Shown one piece after another: positions 41,901 through 48,889 of a stretch of 48,889 bases of DNA. Below the pieces are notes generated by a model. It was given only the letters and a program-made list of their open reading frames with translations. It made no database searches and had not been told where the DNA came from. The first letter of the stretch is position 1, and each line of letters starts with the position of its first letter. Position numbers and translations under genes: made by a program. Source of the stretch: CAYJPA01 sp964371945 (lineage in GTDB: Bacteria > Chloroflexota > Chloroflexia > Thermomicrobiales > UBA6265); NCBI GenBank assembly GCA_964371945.1, contig CAYJPA010000043.1:1-48889 (forward strand), given 5' to 3'.

Positions 41901-43580
41901 GATCTCCGGCCGCGATTCGAAGGTCGCCACCAACTCATAGCCAAGATCGCCGGAGAAGAGCATGCTGTAGTACTCGATGCTCATCGGAAAGCGCTCTGGA
42001 ATCCTGGGGATCGATTTATAGAGCCGGTTGCTGGAGAGGAAGATGAAATCGGCCCGGTTGAGCTGATCGAGCATATGATCGAGCTTTTCCTGATTGTCGT
42101 CGTGGTAAAGCTCGAGCTCTTCGCCGGTGTAAATGCCCATCGGATATTCGGGCAGGAGAAGTGGCAAACCGTCGTCCCAGTGCTCCGAAAGCACCGTGGT
42201 ACCTTCCGGAACGTTCTGGTAGATCCACTCCGAGGCCGCGATTCGAGTAGAAGTTCGAGAGTAGATGCCGGTGAACGCAATCGCGTAGGCGGCGGTCAAA
42301 GCAACGACCAGCACCATCGGCGCGGCGTACAGAACCCGCCGAATCGCCTCAGGTCGCCTGAGACCGCGCTGCAGAATGTGGATCAAGAGTGCGGCCGCGA
42401 TGAGCGCGAAAAAGGGATATGCCGGCGACGGGTAACGTATCGGCTTCTGAAAGGCGGTGCCGTAGTAGCCGATTTGAAAGAGCGCCCAACCAATGAGAAC
42501 AACTTGCGAGGTTGGGGGCCAGCGTCGTGCGATTGCCAGCCGAATGCTCCCGAGCGCCAACCCGATCAGCATCGTGATGCCGAGCGGTATTCCAAGTCCC
42601 CAGCGGACGATGTTCTCAATAATGTACAGAAACGGCGTTCGATTGGCCCACTGTACCGACGGTGGGTCGTTCCCGAGCCCCGCACTGACATCGCGCCAGC
42701 GGCGAACGTCCTCGGTCCATCGGGGATCGAATTTGAAACTAAACGGACTCGGACCGAGAAACGCGTACGGCTGCGTAATCCGAAATGTCCAGACGATGCA
42801 AATGAGCGCCAGGGCGGCACCGATCACGGGCGAAACACGTTGAGTGCTGCTTTTCCCGAGCACATGACGCCAACCACGAAGTCGAATCTGCTCGATCACA
42901 GGAAGTGCGACGAGAGCAACGATTGGGAGCGCGCTCAACTTGGTCGCCACCGCCAGTCCGACCGAAATGCCGGTCAACGCGTATTCCCACCAGCGGCCGT
43001 TTTGGTCGGCCCGAATCGCGAAGTAAAAGCTGGCGAGACAGAGCGTGGTGACGAAGGTGTCGAAGGTTCCGAAGTGGGAAATCTGGATCTGGAGAACGGT
43101 CACCGCATAGAGCAACGACGCAAGCAGAGCGGTCGACGAGGTAAAGAGCCGGCGGCCGACGAGAAAGATCAGCAAGACGGTGATCAGATCGAACACCGCG
43201 GAAATCGAACGGGCAATGAGGTGGAAGTTGCCGTAGACGTTGCGGCCGTCGATATCGGCCACGAGCTTGTCCAGGAAAAGCGGGAATGTGCCGTAAATGA
43301 AGGTGCCAAACTCGTTGTTGTACGGGTTGAGTGAGGAATTCTCGCTGTCGAAATACTCCGAAACGCTGTCGGGCCAGTCGATGCCGGTGGCGACCATGGT
43401 GACGAAGCGTTCGTCCGGATGGAGGTACTTCGATTCGTCCCAGTCGAGACCGTTGAATCGCAGGAGAGCGGCAAGAACCAGAATCGCGACGATGCCGAGT
43501 TCGGCGAAGTTGGCCCGCAACCAATTCCTTGCCTGTTCGATCTTCGCTTGAGCTGCCGCGGTCGCGACGATATCAGCCAC
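38985..43580 (-). CDS. GT39-like mannosyltransferase fused to DUF2298 membrane protein
   Basis: A 1531-residue polytopic membrane protein. The N-terminal half (about 1-560) resembles GT39/ArnT-type lipid-linked sugar transferases: membrane segment GIVAILVLAALLRFNGLDWD, then ESKYLHPDER with the acidic pair near 56-57 expected for catalysis, and a periplasmic segment after eight or more helices. The C-terminal half (about 660-1520) is the DUF2298 domain with many helices and the conserved YFGYVLLAAVTRLTG and NTWDFPTYVLM stretches. DUF2298 proteins are found mainly in Chloroflexota and archaea. The likely role is glycosylation of proteins or surface polymers outside the membrane, but substrate and acceptor are unknown. 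Confidence 0.9.
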   Translation of the reverse strand: MADIVATAAAQAKIEQARNWLRANFAELGIVAILVLAALLRFNGLDWDESKYLHPDERFVTMVATGIDWPDSVSEYFDSENSSLNPYNNEFGTFIYGTFPLFLDKLVADIDGRNVYGNFHLIARSISAVFDLITVLLIFLVGRRLFTSSTALLASLLYAVTVLQIQISHFGTFDTFVTTLCLASFYFAIRADQNGRWWEYALTGISVGLAVATKLSALPIVALVALPVIEQIRLRGWRHVLGKSSTQRVSPVIGAALALICIVWTFRITQPYAFLGPSPFSFKFDPRWTEDVRRWRDVSAGLGNDPPSVQWANRTPFLYIIENIVRWGLGIPLGITMLIGLALGSIRLAIARRWPPTSQVVLIGWALFQIGYYGTAFQKPIRYPSPAYPFFALIAAALLIHILQRGLRRPEAIRRVLYAAPMVLVVALTAAYAIAFTGIYSRTSTRIAASEWIYQNVPEGTTVLSEHWDDGLPLLLPEYPMGIYTGEELELYHDDNQEKLDHMLDQLNRADFIFLSSNRLYKSIPRIPERFPMSIEYYSMLFSGDLGYELVATFESRPEIFGWEIVDDNADESFTVYDHPKVLIYQKTSSFNLIDVELRLTDALYSQEILRLSPIETGFNFLMFEDDERVVQQEGGTWSDIFDRGDILNRHPVRFWYLALQLMALTAMPLCWRVLRGLPDRGYAVSKTIGLLTAGYVAWLLPSLKVISFGRSAVLLGIGITAAASIAITLKQWPEMVRDLRSRWRELLFVEVLFLAAFFLFVWFRSKNPDLWDPYRGGEKPMEFAYFNAIIRSTHFPPYDPWFAGGYINYYYFGYVLLAAVTRLTGIIPAVAFNLAVPALFALLVLNSWSFVRNMLGLIKIDLGGKARWSTLAAGLLGPFFVVGLGNLDLARRVGRGEYGFGVWRGDADLGLGTVFDVIRGIWNGYIHFHLLPGDAYWSPTRVIPGTVNEFPNFTYLFADFHPHMAGLTVTSAVLVLALAVIQARRWPVEPSDAPIEAPEELFTSKNRVIEAIRSIPWGLALDRTLLVALVAFVTGMLFPLNTWDFPTYVLMIVIAFALLELVGNRTDASESNVWLLSYSTLRRAAIWSGATVVLGRLLFVPYFAHYHQSNSGFDDWTGIATEPGQYVIIHGIMLFFVCSYLIAELTSLSSKFRFSVPHLQRYSWISLPSDKTTRTLALTFGKSNVSFSPLAIILAAAVVIAFMAFWQDRLLWLLSALLLLVTAVAWHRRREPIQLFLCSMAAVALALSGAVERYALRGDIGRFNTVFKFYLQVWVLFALVAAVGTAVLFARYRARLGRYGRAAWSVAAAILLLAGFLYPALATPARLDDRFNDLPRTLNGMAYMQEAEYDDAPPGGDFVTYDLNGGGEITYRLRQGDDIIAYPLKDDLDAINWLLDNVEGSPVILEGVTSLYRWGSRVSINTGLPTVLGWDWHQTQQRSGYGELVNQRRDDVNFMFGANVGFPVIRSLLDKYHVKYIYVGALEHVYYDQAALDKFDNAVTSGQLIVAYQNTAVTIYAYEPAITMRPGGTT

Positions 43581-43819
43581 TCAAAATCACTCGTCGGAAA
43601 CGTCTCTTCAGTTTTCAGATGGGTCGATGCCCTGTCCGTACGCTACGCGGCCAATTGTACGCATCATCGCCGGGTGTCGTGCTACTCACCATAAGGTATG
43701 GAATCCTGGATTTGCCGGCATGTATCAACGATGTGCGCTCGTCGTCCGCGGACGGCGGTGGATAATAAGACCAGTCGCCGGGTCAGTGCCAGATGGCGAC
43801 CGTCAGGAGCTATGACAAT

Positions 43820-44824
43820 ATGAGCCACGAAGTCGCTAATGCCGAACCAGCCCATGTCTACATCGGGGAGACTGGGAATCATCCGCGTAAAGAGCTCGCG
43901 GCCGCACTCAATCATGTGGACTGGGAATCGGTCGTTCAACCCGGATCCCGCGTTGCCATTAAGCCAAATCACTGCTGGCCCGAGGTGCTGCCCGGTGTTA
44001 CAACGACCCCGGCAATGCTCGATGCGCTGCTAAGCATTCTTGCAACACGAACGGATCAGATTTCAGTCGTCGAATCGGACGGTATCAGTTACCCGGCGGA
44101 ACTTGCGTTCACAGCCCATGGCACGGCCGAGATCTGTGCGCGCCATGGCGCCAAACTCGTGAATCTCTCTCGCTTGCCCGCGGAGAAGCGGCGAGTGCCG
44201 GTCGCCGGCCGGAACATCGAGATCGAGGTGCCGTCGTTTCTCGTCAACGATGTCGACGTCTTGATCACGCTTCCGGTGCTGAAAACGCACGTCATCACCG
44301 GGGCCAGTCTCGGGATGAAAAATCTGTGGGGCTGCCTTCCGGATTCGATGCGCGTCCTGCTTCATCACCAGCTCGCACCGGGCATCGTCGCGCTCGCGAT
44401 GGAGTTGAAACCCAGACTGACAATCATCGACGCCACGTTTGGACTCGACCGCAGGGGACCAGTCTTTGGTGACGCGGTGCCGGTCGGGAGGTTGATCGTA
44501 TCGAGGAACGTCGTTGCGGCGGACACGGTTGGAACGAGGATGCTCGGCTTCGATCCATACCAGATCGAGCACCTGCGGCTTGCCTCGGAAACGGGACTGG
44601 GGTCGCTTGAGGCGAGTCAGATTCGAGTTGAGGGGGCGTCGGCGGAGGTCGACCACACTTTTAGGGTCGGCCCAACCATCGTCGACAAACTCTCGAATCT
44701 CAGCTACCGGTCGGCGTTTGCGACGAAGTTGATCCATGGCTCGGCACTCTCGAAACCGATCTACGCCGTCACCCGCAAGACGCTCCCGGTCCCAAACCGT
44801 GACCTGATCCCAAACTCACGATAA
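43820..44824 (+). CDS. DUF362 domain protein
   Basis: Protein of 334 residues with the DUF362 core: VAIKPNHCWPEVLPGVTTTP (about 48-67), DVLITLPVLKTH, and GASLGMKNLWGCLP. There is no ferredoxin-type Cys cluster, unlike some longer family members. ATG 43820 is supported by AGGAG 10 nt upstream; ATG 43793 has no ribosome binding site. The family's function is not settled. It is divergent from the DUF2298 gene and converges on the methyltransferase gene, whose stop it overlaps by 9 nt. Confidence 0.88.
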   Translation: MSHEVANAEPAHVYIGETGNHPRKELAAALNHVDWESVVQPGSRVAIKPNHCWPEVLPGVTTTPAMLDALLSILATRTDQISVVESDGISYPAELAFTAHGTAEICARHGAKLVNLSRLPAEKRRVPVAGRNIEIEVPSFLVNDVDVLITLPVLKTHVITGASLGMKNLWGCLPDSMRVLLHHQLAPGIVALAMELKPRLTIIDATFGLDRRGPVFGDAVPVGRLIVSRNVVAADTVGTRMLGFDPYQIEHLRLASETGLGSLEASQIRVEGASAEVDHTFRVGPTIVDKLSNLSYRSAFATKLIHGSALSKPIYAVTRKTLPVPNRDLIPNSR

Positions 44825-45685
44825 GGGTGCGGCGGGTTTGCGGGCTTTCACGGCGAGCGCGACAAAAGTGTCCACCCGTTTAGGAAGAGTGGGATCGTCG
44901 TTTTTGCGGTCGATCGCGTTCAATACGGCAGCGGCCCACGAAACGGGCGGTTTTAGCCGGCGCGATTTCAAGCTCCGATCGCCGGCCGAGGCCAGCGAAC
45001 GCGGCAGCTTTCCGCTCATGAGCAGCGGTTTCAGAATTCCATACATGATCAGGTGCGAGAAGGGCGGGACGAAGTGTGTGAGCGGCCGCTTTTCTTCGAT
45101 CTCGAATCCGGCCGACGTCAACAGATCGGCAAGACCGTCCATCGAATAAAGCCGCAAGTGGCCGTACCAGATTCCGGAGAAAGTGCGTTCGCCGGCAATC
45201 TTGTGCTTGCTCGTGCGTTGCAGCGCCCAGTTGACCGGATCCCAACCCGCGGGGTAGCGATCGCTTGGAACCGTGATCACTAGCGTGCCGCCCGGCTTGA
45301 GCACGCGGAAGAGCTCTTTCGCGGCCGCCTGGTCGTCCGGCAGGTGCTCGAAAACCTCAGATGAAACCGCCTTGTCGATCGAGTTCGAGTCAAACGGCAG
45401 TTCTTCGGCGCTCGCCCGAACCAGACGCACTCGGTCGCCAAGCTCCAATTGAGTTTCGGACAAACGATCCGCTCCGAGATCCAAGCCAATCAGGTCGGCC
45501 CCGGTCAATTCACCAAGTACCCGCAGCGTGAAACCGTAGCCGCAACCGCAATCCAACACGGTCTCCCCTGGTTTCGGATCCAGGAGCTCGAGGATCGTTT
45601 CACACCGGCGGCGAAAACAAAGGTCGCCTTCGACCGGCATGATCGCCCGCACCGCTTTCCGCGCTCGACTGGTCGCGTTGGTCAT
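44816..45685 (-). CDS. class I SAM-dependent methyltransferase
   Basis: Protein of 289 residues. Motif I is TVLDCGCGYGFTLRVLGEL (about 42-60), motif II acid is in LIGLDLGADRLSE, and IDKAVSSEVFEHLPDDQAAA followed by RVLKPGGTLVITVPSDR is the Methyltransf_11/Ubie-type core. The C-terminal part (about 190-289) is longer than in generic members. It starts in an ATGA overlap with the GT4 gene, so the two proteins are co-translated and probably modify the same glycan or glycolipid. The acceptor is unknown. Confidence 0.9.
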   Translation of the reverse strand: MTNATSRARKAVRAIMPVEGDLCFRRRCETILELLDPKPGETVLDCGCGYGFTLRVLGELTGADLIGLDLGADRLSETQLELGDRVRLVRASAEELPFDSNSIDKAVSSEVFEHLPDDQAAAKELFRVLKPGGTLVITVPSDRYPAGWDPVNWALQRTSKHKIAGERTFSGIWYGHLRLYSMDGLADLLTSAGFEIEEKRPLTHFVPPFSHLIMYGILKPLLMSGKLPRSLASAGDRSLKSRRLKPPVSWAAAVLNAIDRKNDDPTLPKRVDTFVALAVKARKPAAPLS

Positions 45686-46827
45686 GCCGACTCGCCCCGA
45701 TAGACGCGCTCGTAGGCATCGACGGTCGCGCCGAGGCTAAACATCGCCTCGATCTCTGACCTTGGCTTCACGTACTTCTCGCGGTTCTGAATCACCTCGA
45801 TCAGGGCGCCGGCCAGCGCGGGCTCATTGCGAATTGGAACCGTGCGTCCCATTCCAGTGACGCGCGTCGCCTCGCGAACGCCGGGCAGATCGGCAGCGAC
45901 CACAGGCGTGCCGCAAAGCATCGCCTCCACCTGAACGAGCCCGAAGGTTTCCGTGAAATTGACGCTTGGCAGAGTGAGCACATTGCTCGCGGCGTAGAAA
46001 TTCATGATATCGTCGTCGCGGAGCACGCCGAGCAATAGCACGTGATCCCGGTGCTCTCGCAGCAGCGGTTGGCAACGCTCGTAGAGGGTTTCACCGACAA
46101 CATTGAGGTACGGACCGGCGAAGACGTACTGAACGCCCGGAAGCGCGGCATTGACTTGCGGGATGGTCCGAAGGAGGTAGTCGCAGCCCTTCTCTTCCGC
46201 GAACCGGCCCGCGAACCCGACGATCGGCTTATCTCCAAGGCCATGTTTCTCCCGGAAAGCCCGGATTCCTTCCGGCGTCGGGGTGCCGATCTCTACCGGC
46301 GGATAGACCACCACGGTTTTCTTCCGGAATCGTTTAATGTACGGCGAAACCTCCGCGCGATCGTGGGTATAGGTCACGATCTGATCCGCAAAGTACCCCG
46401 CGCCGACGCCGCTGGCGAAAACTGCCCGTTGTGCGATCCGGTTGAAACGCCCAATTGGCATGATGAGATCCGTGTGATGGGTGATGACAACCCGCTTGCC
46501 CATCGTCTTGGCGAGCGCCGCGATCGCGGCCGCTTCGGTGATCGGCAGATGCAGGTGAACGATGTCATGCTCTCGAATCAAGGACGCCGCGATCGGCATA
46601 AACGTGGGCATAACGACACCGCGGCTGATGCTGAATGCGACCGGCGCCCGCACGACCCGAACACCGTCCGCCGTGATCTCCTCGCGCGGAAATGATGAAT
46701 CGTGGCGAGATGCAAGTACGGTGACCGGATGACCGCGTTCTACGAGCCGTCGGCCCAGGCGTTCGACGTAGATCGTCAGGCCGCTGCAATGCGGATAGTA
46801 GTAGTACAGAACCTGAAGAATTTTCAC
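45682..46827 (-). CDS. GT4-family glycosyltransferase
   Basis: Retaining GT-B transferase of 381 residues from GTG 46827, where VKILQVLYYYYPHCSGLTIY is a normal family start; the open frame continues upstream to 46947 but that part looks non-coding. The acceptor-side loop PHCSGLTIYVERL and the donor-side VGFAGRFAEEKGCDYL are clear, and the ExxxxxxxE motif reads ETFGLVQVEAM. These enzymes add a sugar from a nucleotide donor to a lipid or glycan in the cytoplasm. It is the first gene of a pair with the methyltransferase. Confidence 0.9.
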   Translation of the reverse strand: MKILQVLYYYYPHCSGLTIYVERLGRRLVERGHPVTVLASRHDSSFPREEITADGVRVVRAPVAFSISRGVVMPTFMPIAASLIREHDIVHLHLPITEAAAIAALAKTMGKRVVITHHTDLIMPIGRFNRIAQRAVFASGVGAGYFADQIVTYTHDRAEVSPYIKRFRKKTVVVYPPVEIGTPTPEGIRAFREKHGLGDKPIVGFAGRFAEEKGCDYLLRTIPQVNAALPGVQYVFAGPYLNVVGETLYERCQPLLREHRDHVLLLGVLRDDDIMNFYAASNVLTLPSVNFTETFGLVQVEAMLCGTPVVAADLPGVREATRVTGMGRTVPIRNEPALAGALIEVIQNREKYVKPRSEIEAMFSLGATVDAYERVYRGESA

Positions 46828-47021
46828 GGTGTCACCAGTCGCGAGCCGCCCGCGCCGGCAACATCCGAACCACGAGCCCGATAACAAAACTTGGCCGGAT
46901 TCCGGCCTTCTCATTATGGAACAGCGTCGAACTCGGCGTTTTGCCACGCCTGTCCAGATAGTCCTTTTCGGAGCGGACGGAGAGGGGAAAACGGCAAAGC
47001 AGAGCTTATTCCTGTCACGGT

Positions 47022-48377
47022 TTAACCTTCGACTTCCTCAAGCGGAAGATGCTCCGGGTCAGAGTCCAGATCGTTGTGCTCCTTGATCAGAAGCAACCGA
47101 TCGATTCGAAGGCCGTCCAACTCGTCGACTCGCAGCCGATGTTCGTCGATCTCGACTTCATCCCCGACCTCCGGCCGCCGTCCGAGCTGGCCAAAGACGA
47201 AACCGCCTATCGTGTTGTAGAACGGGTCATCGATTTTGAGATCGAACCGCTCGTTGATATCCTCGATCGACAGCAAACCGCTGATGCGCGCGTCGCCGTT
47301 CTCGAGCTGCTGAATATCCTCACCCTGATGCTCGAATTCGTCTTGCACATCGCCGACGATTCGCTCGAGGATATCTTCGAGCGTCACCATTCCAGCGGTT
47401 CCGCCGTATTCGTCGATCACGATTGCAATATGCGTTCGCTGCCGTTTCATCTGGGTCAGCAGATCGTCCAGCGGCATCGTGTCGTGCACCATCAGCGGTG
47501 GACGCATCAACCGGCGAAGATCCTGACGTTCTTGTTCGGATCGCTCTGTGATGCGATAGAGATCCTTCGCGTAGAAGATCCCGAGAATGTCATCCAGGTT
47601 TTCGCCGTAGATTGGGTAGCGTCCGTGGCCGGATCGCGCAATGACCTTAATCGCCTCCTCCATCGGGGTGTCGATCTGGAGGGCGATCATCTCCGTGCGC
47701 GGCACCATGACCTGCTCTGCCAGCAGATCGGCGAATCCAAAGACGCGATTGATAATCTCCTGCTCACTTTGCTCCAGGAAGCCTGATTGGTGACTGGCCG
47801 TAACCAGCAGTTTGAGCTCGTCCTCGGAGTAGACGAGATGATGCTCGCCCTTCCATTCGAGTTTCAGCGGCCTGAGCGCGAGGGTTGTGAGCCAGTAGAG
47901 GAGCGAGATCAGCGGTCGAAAGGGCACCGAAATCCAGGAAACGGGACCGGCGGTGGTAAGGATTGTCGCTTCCGATTTTTGGAGCGCAATCATCTTTGGA
48001 ACTTGCTCACCCAGCACGATATGCAATAGCGTGATGATGAAGTAGGCAAGGATGCCGGAGACGATATGGGATGAAATCCGGGCTTCATGCCCGAGTATGG
48101 GCTCAAAGATCGGAACCAAGATGGTAGATAAGGCAGGTTCCGCGATCCAGCCGAGTCCGAGACTCGCCATCGTGATTCCGACCTGAGCCGCGGAAATGAA
48201 ACGATTTGGATCGAGCATGGCCCGCTGGACGACCTTGGCCATCCGGTTGCCATCGACCGCCATCTGATCGATCCGGGTCTTGCGCGCACTGACGAGTGCG
48301 AATTCCGCGGCGACGAAGATGCCGTTGATCGCCACCAGTGCCAGCACCGCGGCAAGCTTCAGTACATCGCTGCTCAT
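47022..48377 (-). CDS. CNNM/CorC-HlyC type membrane protein
   Basis: Protein of 451 residues in the hemolysin C / CorC group linked to magnesium and cobalt efflux. Residues 1-190 form the DUF21 (CNNM) membrane domain: VLALVAINGIFVAAEFALVS, then QVGITMASLGLGWIAEPALS. Two CBS domains follow (about 210-330; MVPRTEMIALQIDTPMEEAI, then VIDEYGGTAGMVTLEDILE), and a C-terminal CorC_HlyC domain (about 345-430; FGQLGRRPEVGDEVEIDE). The start ATG has GGAG close upstream. It follows the sigma-factor gene at 190 nt distance with hairpins between, so it is probably a separate transcript. Confidence 0.94.
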   Translation of the reverse strand: MSSDVLKLAAVLALVAINGIFVAAEFALVSARKTRIDQMAVDGNRMAKVVQRAMLDPNRFISAAQVGITMASLGLGWIAEPALSTILVPIFEPILGHEARISSHIVSGILAYFIITLLHIVLGEQVPKMIALQKSEATILTTAGPVSWISVPFRPLISLLYWLTTLALRPLKLEWKGEHHLVYSEDELKLLVTASHQSGFLEQSEQEIINRVFGFADLLAEQVMVPRTEMIALQIDTPMEEAIKVIARSGHGRYPIYGENLDDILGIFYAKDLYRITERSEQERQDLRRLMRPPLMVHDTMPLDDLLTQMKRQRTHIAIVIDEYGGTAGMVTLEDILERIVGDVQDEFEHQGEDIQQLENGDARISGLLSIEDINERFDLKIDDPFYNTIGGFVFGQLGRRPEVGDEVEIDEHRLRVDELDGLRIDRLLLIKEHNDLDSDPEHLPLEEVEG

Positions 48378-48484
48378 TTCTCCACCACTCCATTGTGGTC
48401 ATAAAGGGAATTCGATACAGCTTCGCGGGCTTGGGATCGAGATGCTGACGTCGCGGGGCGATGACACGCCTTGGTTAACTGAAG

Positions 48485-48510
48485 CAGGGGCACGGTATAC
48501 CGTGCCCCTG
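48485..48510. repeat. perfect 26-bp palindrome
   Basis: CAGGGGCACGGTA (48485-48497) is followed directly by its exact reverse complement (48498-48510). A 26-bp perfect palindrome without spacer is far beyond chance for a window of this size. It lies between the sigma-factor stop and the CorC-type start. It has no T-run on either strand, so it resembles an intergenic repeat element (REP-like) more than an intrinsic terminator. Confidence 0.75.
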
Positions 48511-48550
48511 TGCGCCAGTCTGTATTAGGGTCAGGATCGTCCACGGGTTG

Positions 48551-48564
48551 CCCGCAAGCGCGGG
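48551..48564. repeat. short hairpin next to sigma-factor stop
   Basis: CCCGC (48551-48555) pairs with GCGGG (48560-48564) around AAGC; the flanks GGTTG and ACCTA allow limited further pairing. Lying 2 nt from the sigma-factor stop and 40 nt from the 26-bp palindrome, it may be the second arm of the same repeat element or an RNA 3' end. Confidence 0.4.
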
Positions 48565-48566
48565 AC

Positions 48567-48889
48567 CTACAACTCCTGGTGATACGCGAAGAGCCGATCG
48601 CCGTCGAGGCGGCGTAGCTTCTGCAGCGCCTCGTTTTCGATCTGCCGGACGCGCTCTCGACTGATCTGAAGCTGCTCTCCAACTTCCGCCAGTGTGTGCT
48701 GGTGACTGTGACCCAGTCCGAAGCGGAGCTGCAAAACCAGTTTCTCACGAGGTGTCAAGGTATCCAGCGCGGCGTTGACGTCACGCTTGAGCATCGACTC
48801 GCTCGCTGCCTCGTAGGGCGTCTCTGAAACCTCATCGGCGATCAGATCGCCAAGACTGGTCTCATCCTCGCTTCCGATCGGCGTTTCGA
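48567..48889 (-). CDS. RNA polymerase sigma-70 factor, C-terminal part
   Basis: Partial gene; the 5' end lies beyond the right edge, with the frame open from 48887. The 106 visible residues start in the acidic linker (GSEDETSLGDLIADE) and include region 4: ALDTLTPREKLVLQLRFGLG and the region 4.2 helix ISRERVRQIENEALQKLRRL that contacts the -35 element. This is typical of primary or group 2 sigma factors (RpoD/SigA, HrdB-like). The FGLG...HTLAEVGEQLQ form is that of RpoD-type proteins, but which paralogue it is cannot be told without the N-terminus. Confidence 0.93.
   Translation of the reverse strand, partial: ETPIGSEDETSLGDLIADEVSETPYEAASESMLKRDVNAALDTLTPREKLVLQLRFGLGHSHQHTLAEVGEQLQISRERVRQIENEALQKLRRLDGDRLFAYHQEL

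Noticed and set aside
41844..43334. Long plus-strand open frame within the GT39-DUF2298 gene
   Set aside because: The composition is rich in Arg/Glu/Asp with no hydrophobic core, and the opposite strand encodes a coherent membrane protein.
1..48889. CRISPR arrays, tRNA or rRNA genes, insertion sequences, phage genes
   Set aside because: I found no spaced direct-repeat array, no cloverleaf with a T-arm GGTTCGANTCC pattern, and no transposase, integrase or phage structural protein. A covariance-model scan would be decisive.

Overview
This 48.9 kb window is high-GC bacterial DNA with densely packed genes. The mix of genes points to Chloroflexota, most likely the Thermomicrobia/Sphaerobacter side: a 1531-residue DUF2298 membrane protein fused to a GT39-like domain, several LLM-class (F420-type) oxidoreductases, Tat-exported solute-binding and Cys-rich proteins, DUF2171, DUF503, and large ATPase-LuxR regulators. 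This assignment is inference from gene content; there is no rRNA or tRNA in the window to anchor it.

Layout. (1) 151-10397 is a catabolic stretch. A five-gene operon (two DppB/DppC-type permeases, an alpha-barrel protein of unknown role, an NAD-dependent epimerase/dehydratase, an LLM oxidoreductase) is followed by a MarR regulator. Then comes a leftward PdxA2-DUF1537 kinase pair typical of threonate/erythronate use, and a rightward LLM oxidoreductase plus LigB-type dioxygenase. (2) 10503-11478 holds two opposed, frameshifted genes (a Cys-rich Tat protein and a GT2 glycosyltransferase). (3) 11654-17829 holds an M24 peptidase; a two-gene unit made of an XRE DNA-binding domain fused to a degenerate GalU-like nucleotidyltransferase plus a double-GNAT protein; and, divergent from it, pyruvate phosphate dikinase. 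(4) 17973-26595 holds a DUF2171 protein with a strong terminator, then a complete sugar/glycerol-phosphate-type ABC importer followed by PlsC, a DegT-type aminotransferase and a GlpD-type dehydrogenase. (5) 26753-30610 holds a DUF47-PiT phosphate uptake pair, a DAO-family oxidase, an unrecognised 168-residue protein and DUF503. (6) 30617-37260 holds three LuxR-type regulators. (7) 37383-46827 holds a small protein, an MFS transporter with an unusual folded leader, the GT39/DUF2298 protein, a DUF362 protein, a methyltransferase and a GT4 glycosyltransferase. (8) 47022-48889 holds a CorC/HlyC-type membrane protein and the 3' end of a sigma-70 factor, separated by a perfect 26-bp palindrome.

The two observations most worth following are the XRE-pseudo-GalU/GNAT unit (12772-14760) and the leader of the MFS gene (37635-37714). 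In that leader a 9-nt segment can pair either with an adjacent copy of its partner or with a second copy that contains the ribosome binding site. No CRISPR array, insertion sequence, prophage, tRNA or rRNA was seen. All starts were chosen by eye from ribosome-binding sites and family starts.
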